A stretch of 64,000 nucleotides of DNA from GCA-003244245 sp036378735. GTDB lineage: Bacteria; Actinomycetota; Actinomycetes; Mycobacteriales; Pseudonocardiaceae. The translations under genes were made by a program, and so were the position numbers. The stretch lies in NCBI GenBank assembly GCA_036378735.1, contig DASUVX010000135.1, forward strand, positions 1-64,000, given 5' to 3'. How positions within the stretch are numbered: position 1 is the first letter of the stretch; the number at the start of each line of letters is the position of its first letter. Shown here one piece after another: positions 16,289 through 25,885 of this stretch. The notes below the pieces were generated by a model that saw only the letters and a program-made list of their open reading frames with translations, searched no databases and was not told the DNA's origin.

Positions 16289-16942
16289 ATGTCCTTTCTG
16301 ATCCGGGTCCAGCTGCCGGACCGTCCTGGCGCGCTCGGCGCGGTGGCCACCGCGCTGGGCAAGGTAGGAGTCGACATCCTCAGCCTGGACGTCGTCGAGC
16401 GCAGATCCGGCGTGGCCATCGACGATCTCGTCGTGGAACTTCCCTCCGGCCGGCTACCGGATGTGTTGATCACCGCTGCGGAATCGGTCCAGGGTGTGGA
16501 GGTCGATGCCGTCCGCCCATGGGCGGGAGTCCTGGACACGCACCGGGAACTGGAGCTGGTGGAGCGGATCGCCGCCGACCCCGAGTACGGCCTGCAGGTC
16601 TTTACCGACGGGGTGCCTAAGATCGTCCGAGCAGGTTGGGCGGTCGTGTTCGCCACCACGGACGGCGAACCGCGCCGGGTCACCGCGTCGTTCGCCGCGC
16701 CGGAGACGGTGGCCGGGACCCTGCCCTGGTGGCCGTTGCGCCGGGCCACGATCTTGGACGGTGAAGAGGCCTGGGTGCCGCTGCCGTGGCGCGAGCTGGG
16801 CACTGAGCTCGCGGCCACCCCGCTGGGCGGCCCGGATCGGGTGTTGCTGGTAGGCCGCCCGGGCGGACCGATGTTTCGAGCAGCTGAGCTCGCCCGCCTG
16901 GAGCACTTGGCTGGGATCGTCGCGGTGGTGCTGCGAAAGTGA
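16289..16942 (+). CDS. ACT-domain protein (Rv3013-like)
   Basis: 217-residue protein starting MSFLIRVQLPDRPGALGAVATALGKVGVDILSLDVVE, a clear ACT amino-acid-binding domain. The second half (about 120 residues) matches only the Rv3013-type family as I recall it, ending GRPGGPMFRAAELARLEHLAGIVAVVLRK. The length equals the mycobacterial protein when this ATG is used; a start at 16238 would add 17 unlike residues. The conserved position beside gatCAB suggests a link to amino-acid sensing or translation, but no function is established. Confidence 0.8.
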   Translation: MSFLIRVQLPDRPGALGAVATALGKVGVDILSLDVVERRSGVAIDDLVVELPSGRLPDVLITAAESVQGVEVDAVRPWAGVLDTHRELELVERIAADPEYGLQVFTDGVPKIVRAGWAVVFATTDGEPRRVTASFAAPETVAGTLPWWPLRRATILDGEEAWVPLPWRELGTELAATPLGGPDRVLLVGRPGGPMFRAAELARLEHLAGIVAVVLRK

Positions 16943-17132
16943 TCGCCTAGATCAACTCGCGAATGCAGGTCAGGTCAGCAGCAACCGAGGCCAGGAGGTC
17001 GCTACCGCAGCGATCACGTCGTGAACTCGACAGGACCGACGTTTCGAGGCCGCCCAGGCGTCGGTTTGTCGGGTTCACGGCACATCCGCCGATGGGGTGA
17101 TGGTGCGTGCCCGCTCCTATGACGAGGACCTG

Positions 17133-18905
17133 CTAGCTCACATTCCATTCGTTCGCATTCCAGGTGACGCCATCCGAACCTTGCCGGTAGACACTGTCGA
17201 TGTTGTTCGAGTAGGCCCACATAATGGGGATTTGAAACAGCGGAAGTGACACCATGTCATCGGCGAGAAGCCGATCGGCCTTCGCCAGCGCATCCGTCTG
17301 GGTCGACTCGGTGTACTCCGTCTCCGCGACACCCAGCGCGGTATCGAGAGCGGGGTTGCTGTAATGCTGGTGATTGAGCCTTCCCGTGCTTTCATAGTGG
17401 TCGGCCGCAGACCACGCACGGGGCGTACGCGAGCTCGCGGTCAGAACCACATCGAACCGCCCGTGGGACACCGCATCGTCCAGGTCGTTCGGCCTGGCAC
17501 TATTGGCGATCTCCATTCCGGCCTGCCGGCATTGCGTCCTGATCAGGTCAACCTCTTGAGAGTGAGCCGGCGAACCGTCGTGGCTGATCGCGAAGGAAAG
17601 TCGCTGACCGGCCCGCGAGTAGACGCCGTCGGAGCCCAGCACCCAGCCGCCACGCTCCAATGTAACCTGCGCCTTCTGCGCGTCGGCGACCATTTTTTCC
17701 GTGTAAAGGTCTTCATACCTCGCATCACCCGGAAGGAATATGAGGCTACCCAGCGGTTGAGCCTCCGGGCGCACTCCGCGAACAAGTTCGTCGACTAACT
17801 TGTTACGGTCGATGCACTGGGCGAAGGCCGTCCGGACGACTGGATCCTTGAACAACGGACTGGCCAGATTGAGATCCAGGTGTTCGACGGTGGGGCCGTC
17901 CCGCGTTTGAAATATCACACCTTGCGCGGACAGCTCCCGCAACCGATCGGCCAGTAGCGGATCGGCCGGCAGTTGGACGACCCCGAACTGCCGGTTCGCC
18001 AGACCCGCCAGCGCAGCAGCCCCGTCCGCCACAGCCGTGAACACGATCCTCGCTGGGCCTCCGGGATTGCCCGGCCAGTTGTTGTTGCGAATCAGCACGG
18101 TTTGCGCGCTCGACGTCGAGCTGTCGAACTGGTAGGGACCCGATGCCGGCATCGTCTTGAGGTCGAAGCCGGTCCATCTGCTGTTCCAGAATTCACCGGC
18201 CTTGCGCAGCTCAGCGGGTGCGGAGGTCGGCCGCAGCGCGGTGACGTCGGAGATGCCGGTCGCCTGCTCGAGAATATGCGCGGGCAGAATGGCGTGCTGG
18301 ATATAATTTCGGCGCCAATCGGCGTAGGGAGATCGGTAGGTCTCGACGAAGGTGTTGTTATTTCGACACTCGGCGGTGACGCGATCCAATCCGCGGGTAC
18401 TCGCCGGCGTGAAGTACGGTGTGGAACCACTGCCCGCAAGCCACGCCAGGTAGAAGTCACGGCAGTCCCACGGCTGCCCGTCCGACCATCGAATGTTCGG
18501 TTTGATTTTGTAGGTGACGACTTGTGGATCTTTTGACGTCAGCTCTGCTGAGGCGAGCACGTCAGAGTTGAGCAGGAGCTTTCCGTTGCCATCGACGATG
18601 AACGGATTGACGAGCACCTGGTTGAGCACTAGATCATTGTCTGGATTTTTCATCGTTTGAGACGTCGTGTTGTTATAGGCGGAAAACGGGGCACCGTGCG
18701 CGATGACGACCGCATGACCAGGTGGCACCTTCGGAGCCCGGTAGGTCCCATCGCCGCCGTCACCGCGCGCCTGCGTATTGGCGAGGCCGCCGCCGTCAGG
18801 ACGGTCGGCTTCCCGAACGCCCACACAACCGGCCACCGCGAGGGCAAGGCAGATAATCCCCACCAGAAGCCTGGTCAGGACCCGGACGCGTCTCGGTCCC
18901 AGCAA
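17133..18905 (-). CDS. Family-5 extracellular solute-binding-type lipoprotein
   Basis: Predicted lipoprotein of about 590 residues: the hydrophobic stretch LVGIICLALAVAGC ends in a lipobox (VAGC). The mature part follows oligopeptide-binding proteins: LVLNQVLVNPFIVDGNGKLLLN, YKIKPNIRWSDGQPWDCRDF, GPYQFDSSTSSAQTVLIRNNNWPG. There is no ATG or GTG in a suitable place. TTG at 18905 has a good GGGAGG site seven bases upstream and is my choice. Base composition is visibly lower in GC than the neighbours, which hints at acquisition. No permease or ATPase gene is adjacent. It lies 17 bases after the LpqW-like gene and may be an LpqW paralogue. Confidence 0.78.
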   Translation of the reverse strand: MLGPRRVRVLTRLLVGIICLALAVAGCVGVREADRPDGGGLANTQARGDGGDGTYRAPKVPPGHAVVIAHGAPFSAYNNTTSQTMKNPDNDLVLNQVLVNPFIVDGNGKLLLNSDVLASAELTSKDPQVVTYKIKPNIRWSDGQPWDCRDFYLAWLAGSGSTPYFTPASTRGLDRVTAECRNNNTFVETYRSPYADWRRNYIQHAILPAHILEQATGISDVTALRPTSAPAELRKAGEFWNSRWTGFDLKTMPASGPYQFDSSTSSAQTVLIRNNNWPGNPGGPARIVFTAVADGAAALAGLANRQFGVVQLPADPLLADRLRELSAQGVIFQTRDGPTVEHLDLNLASPLFKDPVVRTAFAQCIDRNKLVDELVRGVRPEAQPLGSLIFLPGDARYEDLYTEKMVADAQKAQVTLERGGWVLGSDGVYSRAGQRLSFAISHDGSPAHSQEVDLIRTQCRQAGMEIANSARPNDLDDAVSHGRFDVVLTASSRTPRAWSAADHYESTGRLNHQHYSNPALDTALGVAETEYTESTQTDALAKADRLLADDMVSLPLFQIPIMWAYSNNIDSVYRQGSDGVTWNANEWNVS

Positions 18906-18922
18906 CTGGTTGCCTCCCGCTA

Positions 18923-20674
18923 TCACGGGCGCAGCTGCCAGCGAGCGGCGCCGTCGAGGGGACCTTCCAGCGGCGTGCCCGGAGCCACGTCGGGCAGCTG
19001 ACCGTTGGTGATGAGCAACGACGCGGGCTGGTAGAGCGGAATCGTCACAGCGCGCTCCCACAGCGCCGCTTCCAGGGTGGGCGAGACCGCTTCCACCGGA
19101 TCATTCTGGATGAGGGCCCGCTCGATCATCGGCTGCAGCGTCAGATCGCAGAACTGCGCCGGGTTGGGTGGCGCCGGCGCCAGCCTGGCCGGCACCACCA
19201 GTGGACAGCCGTACCAGGACTCCAGCTGGGTGGCGGGGTGACCGGCCGCGGGCTGCGGCAGCACCGCGATGTCGATATCCGGCGTGGCAACCGAAGCAGG
19301 GAGTACCTGAGCGGTGCCGCCGCGGGGCGGCACCGCGACTCCGGCGTCCGAGCTCGGGCCGAGCAGGGTGCTGAAAAGCTCATCGGGGTCGACTTCACGC
19401 AGCTCGGCGTCAATCCCGGCGGTCCGCAACTGGGCCACCACCCGGGCCGCGAGGGTGCCGTAGGGCTCGCGGTTCGCCGGCGCCGCCACCACCAGGCGTA
19501 GCGGTTGCCCGGCACGTTGCCAGCCTGCTGGTCCACGCGTGTACCCGGCGTCAGTGAGCAACCGGCGTGCGGCGTCCGGATCCGGAACCACCGGTACTCC
19601 GGTGGTCGGCGCGGTGGGGTGGTAATCCGGGGCTGACGGGGCGATGATCTCCGAGTCGGCCCGCAGGGCCGCGGATGGCCCGCTACCCACCCCGGTGGCG
19701 ATCAGCGAAGCCCGGTCGAGCACCGCGGCCACCGCGGTGCGCATGCGTTGATCGCTCAACACCCGGCTGGCCGGGCGCAGCAGCACGGATACGAGCACCG
19801 GCTGCGGCACGACAGTCGGGCTCACACCCAGGTCGGCCGCGCGTAGCAGCGACTCGGTGATGGCATTGGGGCGTCCGAACAGGGCCCCTTGCATGCCACC
19901 AGTGCGCAGCGCCTCCACCAGCGCCGCTTCGCTGCCCTGCCGCAACCGGATGTGGCCCACCTGCGTCGGGGTATCCCAGTACCGGTCGTTGCGTTCCAGC
20001 ACTATCTCGCCGCGGGATCGGTCCACCGAGGTCATCGCGAACGGGCCACCGGAGACCGGCAACCCGGCGTCGAGCGCCTTGCTCCAGCCACCGGGCGCGT
20101 CCTTGAGCAGGTGAGCGGGTAGCAGGTGGCGAAACAGGGTGCGCCAGCCGGCGTAAGGCCGGGTGAAGACCACTTCGGCGGTCTTGCCGCCATCCCGCGA
20201 GATCACCTGGTCGATCAGCTGGTAGCCGGCCGAATCCACCACGCCGGGCTGGGTGCGCATCTGCCCAGCGAGATACCCGAAGTCCTCGGCCGCGATGGGG
20301 GTGATGTCCGACCACTGCGCGTTGCGCCGGATCCGGTAGGTGACGGTGAACGGCGTCGTGGCCGTGACCTCAGCGGACGTCAGCAGAGTGCGATCGAGAA
20401 TCCACTGGCCGGTGGGGGTCTGGTGAAAGGCCGAGGGCAGCAGCAGACCTGCGACCGCCTCCGATATCGGGGTCAGGTCGGCCAGGGTGTGCGGGTTGAA
20501 GCCGCCGATCAACCGATCCACCCCGAGCACCACTTCGCGCACCAGCGGCGTGGAGGCCGAAGGGGGCGTGATGCGGGGCGCTCCCAGCGGCGGCGGCTGC
20601 GGGGCGCACCCGACGATCGCGGCGCCGGCCATCAGCGCCGTCACCACTCTGCGCGCACCGCCGGGCGTTCTCAC
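18923..20674 (-). CDS. lpqW: LpqW-like solute-binding-fold lipoprotein
   Basis: 583-residue predicted lipoprotein starting with GTG (VRTPGGARRVVTALMAGAAIVGC), lipobox IVGC. The body has the DppA/OppA-like fold: GGFNPHTLADLTPISEAVAGLLLPS, YRIRRNAQWSDITPIAAEDF and a C-terminal IPLYQPASLLITNGQLPDV. In mycobacteria LpqW lies next to typA and, instead of importing peptides, steers phosphatidylinositol mannoside flux toward lipoarabinomannan. The typA neighbour and the lack of transporter genes support the same assignment here. Whether this organism makes lipoarabinomannan cannot be told from the window. Confidence 0.78.
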   Translation of the reverse strand: MRTPGGARRVVTALMAGAAIVGCAPQPPPLGAPRITPPSASTPLVREVVLGVDRLIGGFNPHTLADLTPISEAVAGLLLPSAFHQTPTGQWILDRTLLTSAEVTATTPFTVTYRIRRNAQWSDITPIAAEDFGYLAGQMRTQPGVVDSAGYQLIDQVISRDGGKTAEVVFTRPYAGWRTLFRHLLPAHLLKDAPGGWSKALDAGLPVSGGPFAMTSVDRSRGEIVLERNDRYWDTPTQVGHIRLRQGSEAALVEALRTGGMQGALFGRPNAITESLLRAADLGVSPTVVPQPVLVSVLLRPASRVLSDQRMRTAVAAVLDRASLIATGVGSGPSAALRADSEIIAPSAPDYHPTAPTTGVPVVPDPDAARRLLTDAGYTRGPAGWQRAGQPLRLVVAAPANREPYGTLAARVVAQLRTAGIDAELREVDPDELFSTLLGPSSDAGVAVPPRGGTAQVLPASVATPDIDIAVLPQPAAGHPATQLESWYGCPLVVPARLAPAPPNPAQFCDLTLQPMIERALIQNDPVEAVSPTLEAALWERAVTIPLYQPASLLITNGQLPDVAPGTPLEGPLDGAARWQLRP

Positions 20675-20738
20675 GAGGCGACATGCTGCCGCAGGGCGAT
20701 CTCCCGGGCAGCGACCGGGGTGTGGTAGCAGTCCGCGG

Positions 20739-22634
20739 CTAAGCCCGAGCCCGATCACGGGACCGCTGGCGAGCGCGCTGGGTGGGGTCCAGTACCACCT
20801 TGCGCACCCGCACCACATCCGGCGCGACCTCGACGCACTCGTCGGCGGCACAGAATTCCAATGCCTCCTCCAACCCGAGGATCCGCGGGCGGGCCAGCCG
20901 CTCGAGTTCCTCGCCGGTGGAGGAACGCATGTTGGTGAGCTTGCGTTCCCGGGACACGTTGAGGTCCAGGTCCTCGGCGCGCGGGTTCTCGCCGACCACC
21001 ATCCCGGCGTAGACCGCGGCGCCGGGTTCGACGAAGAAGGTGCCCCGGTCCGCCAGCTGCGCCAGCGCGTAGCCGGTGACCGCCCCCGATCGGTCGGCGA
21101 CCAGTGATCCGGAGCGGCGAGTGCGCAGCTCACCGGCCCACGGGCGGTAGCCGTCGAAGACATGGTGCGCGACGCCGGTGCCTCGGGTCATGGTGAGGAA
21201 CTCGGTGCGAAAGCCGATCAGCCCGCGGGACGGCACCGTGAACTCCATCCGTACCCAGCCATCGCCGGAGACCGTGCCGAGCTGTTCCACCCGGCCTTTA
21301 CGGGCAGCCAGTAACTGGGTCACGGCACCGACGTGCTGCTCGGGCACGTCTACGGTGAGGTGCTCGAACGGTTCGTGCCGGGCGCCGTTCACGATGCGGG
21401 TCACGACTTGGGGCTTGCCGACGGTGAGCTCGAAGCCTTCCCGGCGCATGGTCTCCACCAGGACGGCCAGCGCCAGCTCACCGCGCCCCTGCACTTCCCA
21501 GGTGTCGGGTGAGTCGGTGGGCGACACACGGATGCTCACATTGCCGACCAGCTCGGCGTCCAACCGGCTGCGCACCAGACGGGCGGTGAGCTTGCGGCCC
21601 CCACCGCGGCCGGCCAGCGGGCTGGTGTTGATCCCGATCGTCATTGCTATCACCGGCTCGTCCACGGTGATCCTGGGTAATGGATGTGGATCGTCGACAT
21701 CGGCAAGAGTGTCGCCGATGGTGATGTCCGCAATGCCGGCAATGGCGATGAGATCACCCGCTTTGGCACTGGCGGCCGGCACCCGGTCGAGTCCCTCGGT
21801 GCGCAGCAGCTCGGTGATCCGGACCGGCCGGATCGATCCGTCCTCCCGGCACCACGCCACCGTCTGGCCTTTGTACAGCCGGCCGGCACGAACCCGGCAC
21901 AGCGCGATCCGGCCCAGAAAACTCGACGCGTCGAGATTGGTGACGTGCGCCTGCAACGGCGCTTGCGCATCACCGGCGGGCGGCGGCACGTGGGTGAGGA
22001 TGGCATCGAACAGCGGGGTGAGATCTTGCGCGTCGGGCATGTCGCCGTCGCGCGGTCGGGTGCGGCTGGCCCGGCCGGCCCGGGCACTGGCGTAGAGCAC
22101 CGGCATGTCCAGCACGTGCTCCGCCGCGTCTTCTTCCAGGTCGGCTGCGAGATCCAGCAGCAGGTCGTGGGTTTCCTCAACCACCGCTTCGATGCGAGCG
22201 TCCGGCCGATCCACCTTGTTCACCACCAGCACCACCGGTAGGTGCGCAGCCAGCGCCTTGCGTAGCACGAAGCGTGTCTGCGGCAGTGGACCCTCGCTGG
22301 CGTCGACGAGCAGCAGCACACCGTCCACCATGGACAGTCCACGCTCCACCTCGCCACCGAAGTCGGCGTGCCCCGGCGTGTCCACCACGTTGATCGTGAC
22401 CGCACCGTCCGGGGTGGACCAGGTGACCGCGGTGTTCTTGGCCAGGATCGTGATGCCCTTCTCCCGCTCCAGATCACCGGAGTCCAGTACCCGGTCCAGC
22501 TCGGTGCGCCCGGCGACGGCGCCGGATTGCCGCAGCATGGCGTCGACCAGCGTGGTCTTACCGTGATCGACGTGCGCGACGATGGCCACATTGCGCAGGT
22601 CGGTGCGCATGCGGGCAGGGGCGGCGGTGGGCAC
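20739..22634 (-). CDS. typA: Ribosome-associated translational GTPase TypA/BipA
   Basis: 631-residue GTPase of the EF-G superfamily that helps 50S assembly and stress adaptation. GTPase motifs are IVAHVDHGKTTLVDAML (G1), GITI (G2), DTPGHADFGGEVERG (G3) and NKVDRPDAR (G4). EF-G-like domains follow (RGELALAVLVETMRREGFEL) and then the BipA-specific C-terminal domain with RNTFF-equivalent RGTFFVEPGAAVYAGMVVGE. GTG at 22634 has GAGGAG eight bases upstream. ATG at 22610 is an alternative. It is co-oriented with the lpqW-like gene 64 bases downstream. Confidence 0.96.
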   Translation of the reverse strand: MPTAAPARMRTDLRNVAIVAHVDHGKTTLVDAMLRQSGAVAGRTELDRVLDSGDLEREKGITILAKNTAVTWSTPDGAVTINVVDTPGHADFGGEVERGLSMVDGVLLLVDASEGPLPQTRFVLRKALAAHLPVVLVVNKVDRPDARIEAVVEETHDLLLDLAADLEEDAAEHVLDMPVLYASARAGRASRTRPRDGDMPDAQDLTPLFDAILTHVPPPAGDAQAPLQAHVTNLDASSFLGRIALCRVRAGRLYKGQTVAWCREDGSIRPVRITELLRTEGLDRVPAASAKAGDLIAIAGIADITIGDTLADVDDPHPLPRITVDEPVIAMTIGINTSPLAGRGGGRKLTARLVRSRLDAELVGNVSIRVSPTDSPDTWEVQGRGELALAVLVETMRREGFELTVGKPQVVTRIVNGARHEPFEHLTVDVPEQHVGAVTQLLAARKGRVEQLGTVSGDGWVRMEFTVPSRGLIGFRTEFLTMTRGTGVAHHVFDGYRPWAGELRTRRSGSLVADRSGAVTGYALAQLADRGTFFVEPGAAVYAGMVVGENPRAEDLDLNVSRERKLTNMRSSTGEELERLARPRILGLEEALEFCAADECVEVAPDVVRVRKVVLDPTQRARQRSRDRARA

Positions 22635-22680
22635 GCGGGAACTCCTCAGCGGACTTGGGGGATGCCGGGGAACCTCAAGA

Positions 22681-23109
22681 TTACCCGGAGCCACCACGAC
22701 GCCCGTTATCCTGGGCCTTCAGTAGCGCGTGGAGATCGGGTAGGACGGCGCGGTCGGCGTCCAGCCAGTCCAGCTCGGCTAGCTCGGTGCGGCTCACCCA
22801 CCGCAGCGCCGCATGCTCCACCGGGCTCGGCATCGCCCCCGGCCGGGCGAGATGCGCGAGGTGCACCCGAAGCGTGGAGCCGCTGGGTAGTACAACGTCG
22901 GGCCCCACCTGCTCGCCCGGCACCACGTCCACCCCGAGTTCCTCGCGGCATTCCCGGACCAGCGCGTCCGCAGCACTTTCCCCCGGCTCGACCCGGCCAC
23001 CAGGCAGCTCCCAGCGGCCGGCAGCTTCCGGCGGGAACGCCCGCTGCTGGGCCAGCACCCGGCCATCACGCACCAGAGCTGCTGCCACCACCTGCCGCAC
23101 GAACCCCAT
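22681..23109 (-). CDS. Nudix hydrolase (MutT-like)
   Basis: 142-residue Nudix pyrophosphatase. The catalytic box GGRVEPGESAADALVRECREELGVD matches G-x5-E-x7-REUxEExGU exactly (quoted in part: REC, REELG). The start MGFVRQVVAAALVRDGRVLAQQR is typical of MutT/8-oxo-dGTP or CTP pyrophosphohydrolases. In M. tuberculosis mutT2 lies close to typA, and the position here agrees. Substrate (8-oxo-dGTP or 5-methyl-dCTP) cannot be fixed from sequence. It diverges from the SEC-C gene, with a family-A repeat in the shared promoter region. Confidence 0.9.
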   Translation of the reverse strand: MGFVRQVVAAALVRDGRVLAQQRAFPPEAAGRWELPGGRVEPGESAADALVRECREELGVDVVPGEQVGPDVVLPSGSTLRVHLAHLARPGAMPSPVEHAALRWVSRTELAELDWLDADRAVLPDLHALLKAQDNGRRGGSG

Positions 23110-23137
23110 CCTCCCCCTCCCGCTCCCCTCCCCCCTT

Positions 23138-23202
23138 CCCCGACATGGAGACATATCGGGGTTCCGGCCGGCCGCGAACCCCGATATGTCTCCATGTCGG
23201 CT
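23138..23202. repeat. Family-A palindromic repeat, full copy
   Basis: 65-bp element: a 24-bp left arm at 23138-23161, a 17-bp spacer (TTCCGGCCGGCCGCGAA) and a right arm at 23179-23202 matching the inverted left arm at 22 of 24 positions (the last two bases differ). It lies between the divergent Nudix and SEC-C genes, so it cannot be simply a terminator. Confidence 0.92.
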
Positions 23203-23233
23203 TCCGGATCGTTTCGGCAGTAGGGTGCTGGGC

Positions 23234-24940
23234 GTGGCTGCTGAGGATGAGGTGCTGATCGACGTCGAGACTGTCGTGGGGACGGTGATCGATCCGAACG
23301 GGCTGGAGCCCGATGGCGTGCGGTTCGTGCTGGATGCGCTGGCGTCGGCGACCGATAGCGCGTTGGGTTTTCTGTCCGGCCGGATCGAATGCCACACCGC
23401 CCAGGGCGGCGTGATCGATGCACAGCTGACCGCGCTCCGCTCGCAGGCCCGTACCCGGGAGGAGAAGGCGGCAGTCGCGCTCGTCGCGGCGCGCGCCGCC
23501 GAGGGCGCTGGTGCTTCGGCCACCGCCCGCGATCTGATCAACGAGGCGTTGACGCTGCGTCCGGGTCTGGAGCCGGCGCTGCATGACGGCGCCCAGTACG
23601 CCGCGGCGCGCGGCGACTACGCCACCGCTGACCGTTACCTGCGGCGCGCCGACCAACCGAGCCCGCTGCGACCGGGGCTCAGCGAGGCCATCGCCGCGAC
23701 CGACCCAGCGACGGCCGTTGGGCGCAACAGCCCCTGCCCATGCGGGTCAGGCCGCAAGTTCAAGGCCTGCTGCCTGCGCGATGCGCTGCCCCCGCTGAGC
23801 GCCCGAGCCCAGCTCCTCTACGCGCTGCTGGGTACCTACGCCGAGCGTGCTCCCGGACTCGAAGTGATCACACCGCTGATCGAGCGCGCCGGCAACGCTG
23901 CCCAACACGCGATGTTCCTGCTGGATCTAGCCCTGTTCCGGGGTGGCCTGGTGGACAGATTCCTCGCCGCTCGGGGCCACTGGCTGCATGAGGACGAACG
24001 CGAACTCATCGACGACTGGCGGCAGGTCCCGGTGACCCTCTACGAGGCCGTCGACGTCCAGCGCGACACCGGCGTGACGCTGCGGGCCCTGCCGTACGGG
24101 GAGCCGATCCAGCTGACCGACCAACTGTTCTCGCAGTCCGCTCAGCGGCTGGATTTGTTCTGCGGGCGGGTCCTGCACGACCACTCCCAGCCCCGGCTGT
24201 TCGCGGTCCCCGTGCCCATTCCCCGGCAGCGCCGCCGCGAGCTGGCCGGCCTGCTCGCATCAGATCCACCCCCGGAGAAGATCGCCGATTTCCTCGGCCC
24301 GGAACCGCCCATCCAGTTCCGCAACAGTGACGGTGACGAGGTCTACGACTGCCGCGTCACCTACCGCGTGCCGCACCCGCAGCAAGCCTTCGACCAGCTC
24401 GGCGAACAGATGACCCGCACTGGCGAGGAGATGCTCGGCTGGCACCGGCACGAACCTGATGGGCGAGTGCTGAACCTCGGGGTGATCGAACGCACCGGCG
24501 AGCGGTTTACCCTCGCTGCGAACTCACCGGCCCGGCTCGCCAGTCTGGAGGCCCAGCTGCGGGAAGTCGCTCCGGATGCCCTCGAACAGGACCGGCACGC
24601 CGAGCCCGTCAGCCAGGACCCCGGCGACCGCGAAGCCCGAACTCTCATCGTGGACAGCTACTTCGTCGATGCGGACGCTGCCGGCGAAGCCGAGGCTGCC
24701 GAACAACTGAGCCGCGATGCCGAATCCAGCTGGCTCGATGTCTCCGGCATCGTCGGTGGCTTGAGCCCGCGGAAAGCCGCCGCGTCCAGCGATCCCGCGA
24801 CCCGCGCCGAGCTGCGCAGCATGATCGACGACATCGAAGCGATACTGCTGGAAGCCCGGCGCGCGGGGCAGCCCACGGTGGGCCTGATGAACCCGCGCCG
24901 GCTGCGCGAGGCGCTGAACCTGGAGAAGCACGTTTCGTAG
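23234..24940 (+). CDS. SEC-C zinc-motif protein of unknown function
   Basis: 568-residue cytosolic-looking protein. The only recognised motif is a SEC-C zinc site at about residues 162-182 (RNSPCPCGSGRKFKACCL), the CxCx8CC pattern also found at the SecA C-terminus. The preceding region is helical with TPR-like wording (ATARDLINEALTLRPGLEPALHDGAQYAAARGDYATADRYL). A later beta-rich half contains PPEKIADFLGPEPPIQF and VLNLGVIERTGERFTLAANS. GTG at 23234 is chosen; GTG at 23225 is also in frame. Homologues occur as uncharacterised actinobacterial proteins. No specific role can be inferred from the ABC transporter genes that follow. Confidence 0.78.
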   Translation: MAAEDEVLIDVETVVGTVIDPNGLEPDGVRFVLDALASATDSALGFLSGRIECHTAQGGVIDAQLTALRSQARTREEKAAVALVAARAAEGAGASATARDLINEALTLRPGLEPALHDGAQYAAARGDYATADRYLRRADQPSPLRPGLSEAIAATDPATAVGRNSPCPCGSGRKFKACCLRDALPPLSARAQLLYALLGTYAERAPGLEVITPLIERAGNAAQHAMFLLDLALFRGGLVDRFLAARGHWLHEDERELIDDWRQVPVTLYEAVDVQRDTGVTLRALPYGEPIQLTDQLFSQSAQRLDLFCGRVLHDHSQPRLFAVPVPIPRQRRRELAGLLASDPPPEKIADFLGPEPPIQFRNSDGDEVYDCRVTYRVPHPQQAFDQLGEQMTRTGEEMLGWHRHEPDGRVLNLGVIERTGERFTLAANSPARLASLEAQLREVAPDALEQDRHAEPVSQDPGDREARTLIVDSYFVDADAAGEAEAAEQLSRDAESSWLDVSGIVGGLSPRKAAASSDPATRAELRSMIDDIEAILLEARRAGQPTVGLMNPRRLREALNLEKHVS

Positions 24941-24950
24941 ACCGGCTACC

Positions 24951-25885
24951 GTGCCAGCTTTCGTCCAGACGGATGCGGCGATCCGGGCCCAGGGTCTGCG
25001 CAAGGTGTTCGGTGCCACCGTCGCGGTCTGCGGCGTGGACCTCGACGTCCCGGCGGGCGCTGTGATGGGCGTGCTCGGTCCCAACGGGTCGGGCAAGACC
25101 ACGCTGATCCGCCTGTTGCTGGCGTTGTCCAGGCCTACTGCGGGCACCGTGGAGCTACTCGGTGCACCGGTGCCGGCCGACGCCGGGCGGGTGCTGCCGC
25201 ACGTCGGCGCGCTGGTGGAGGGCCCCGGTTTCCACCCGTTTCTGTCCGGTCGCGACAACCTGAGGAGATGCGCGGCAGCCGAGCCGCTGTTGGCTTCCCG
25301 GGCGATTCCGGATGCAGTGGAGCGCGCGTTGCACCGCGTCGGTTTGACAGGTGCGGCGGCGCGCCGTTACCGCGCGTACTCGCTGGGCATGAAACAGCGG
25401 CTGGGACTGGCCGCGGTGCTCCTGGTACCGCGGCGGCTGGTGGTGCTCGACGAGCCCACGAACGGCCTGGACCCGGCGGGCACCCGGGATGTCCGGCGAA
25501 TCATCGCCGAACTGCACTCCGAAGGGGCCACCGTGCTGGTGTCTTCTCATCTACTCGCCGAAGTGGAAGCCACCTGCACCATGTCGCGGTGCTCGACCGC
25601 GGATCATTGATCGTCGCGGGATCGTTGGGTGCCCTGCTGGATGGCCAGACCCCTACGCTGGACGTGCGCACCCCGGATGCCCCTGCCGCGGTGCGGGCCC
25701 TGCGCGCGGCCGGGATCAGTGCCGTCGCAGGTCCGCAGGGGATACAAGTCGAGCTGGCCGGTACCGAGGCACCGACGGTGGTGGCGCTGCTGGTCGGCGC
25801 GGGCGTTGCGGTACATGAAGCCCGCCGCCGGCGGACCGGATTGGACGAACTCTTCGCAAAGTTGACCGAGGGAAACGGGCAGTGA
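24951..25885 (+). pseudogene. ABC transporter ATP-binding protein with a frameshift near the end of the ATPase domain
   Basis: The first frame (24951-25610) carries a complete ABC core: Walker A GVLGPNGSGKTTLIRLLLAL, signature YSLGMKQRLGLA, Walker B LVVLDEPTNGLDPAG and the H-loop VSSHLLAEVEATC. After TC the frame runs into TMSRCSTADH and stops. The expected continuation HVAVLDRGSLIVAGSLGALL, and a C-terminal domain to 25885, lies in the next frame. Adding one C in ACCAT at about 25580 restores a single 311-residue protein. This is a one-base deletion relative to relatives: either a real mutation, a sequencing or assembly error, or recoding. The shortened product still holds all ATPase motifs. 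The permease gene follows with a GTGA overlap. Confidence 0.82.

Noticed and set aside
17133..20674. Peptide ABC importer operon inferred from the two binding-protein-like genes
   Set aside because: No permease or ATPase genes are adjacent, and the typA neighbour supports an LpqW-type role instead.
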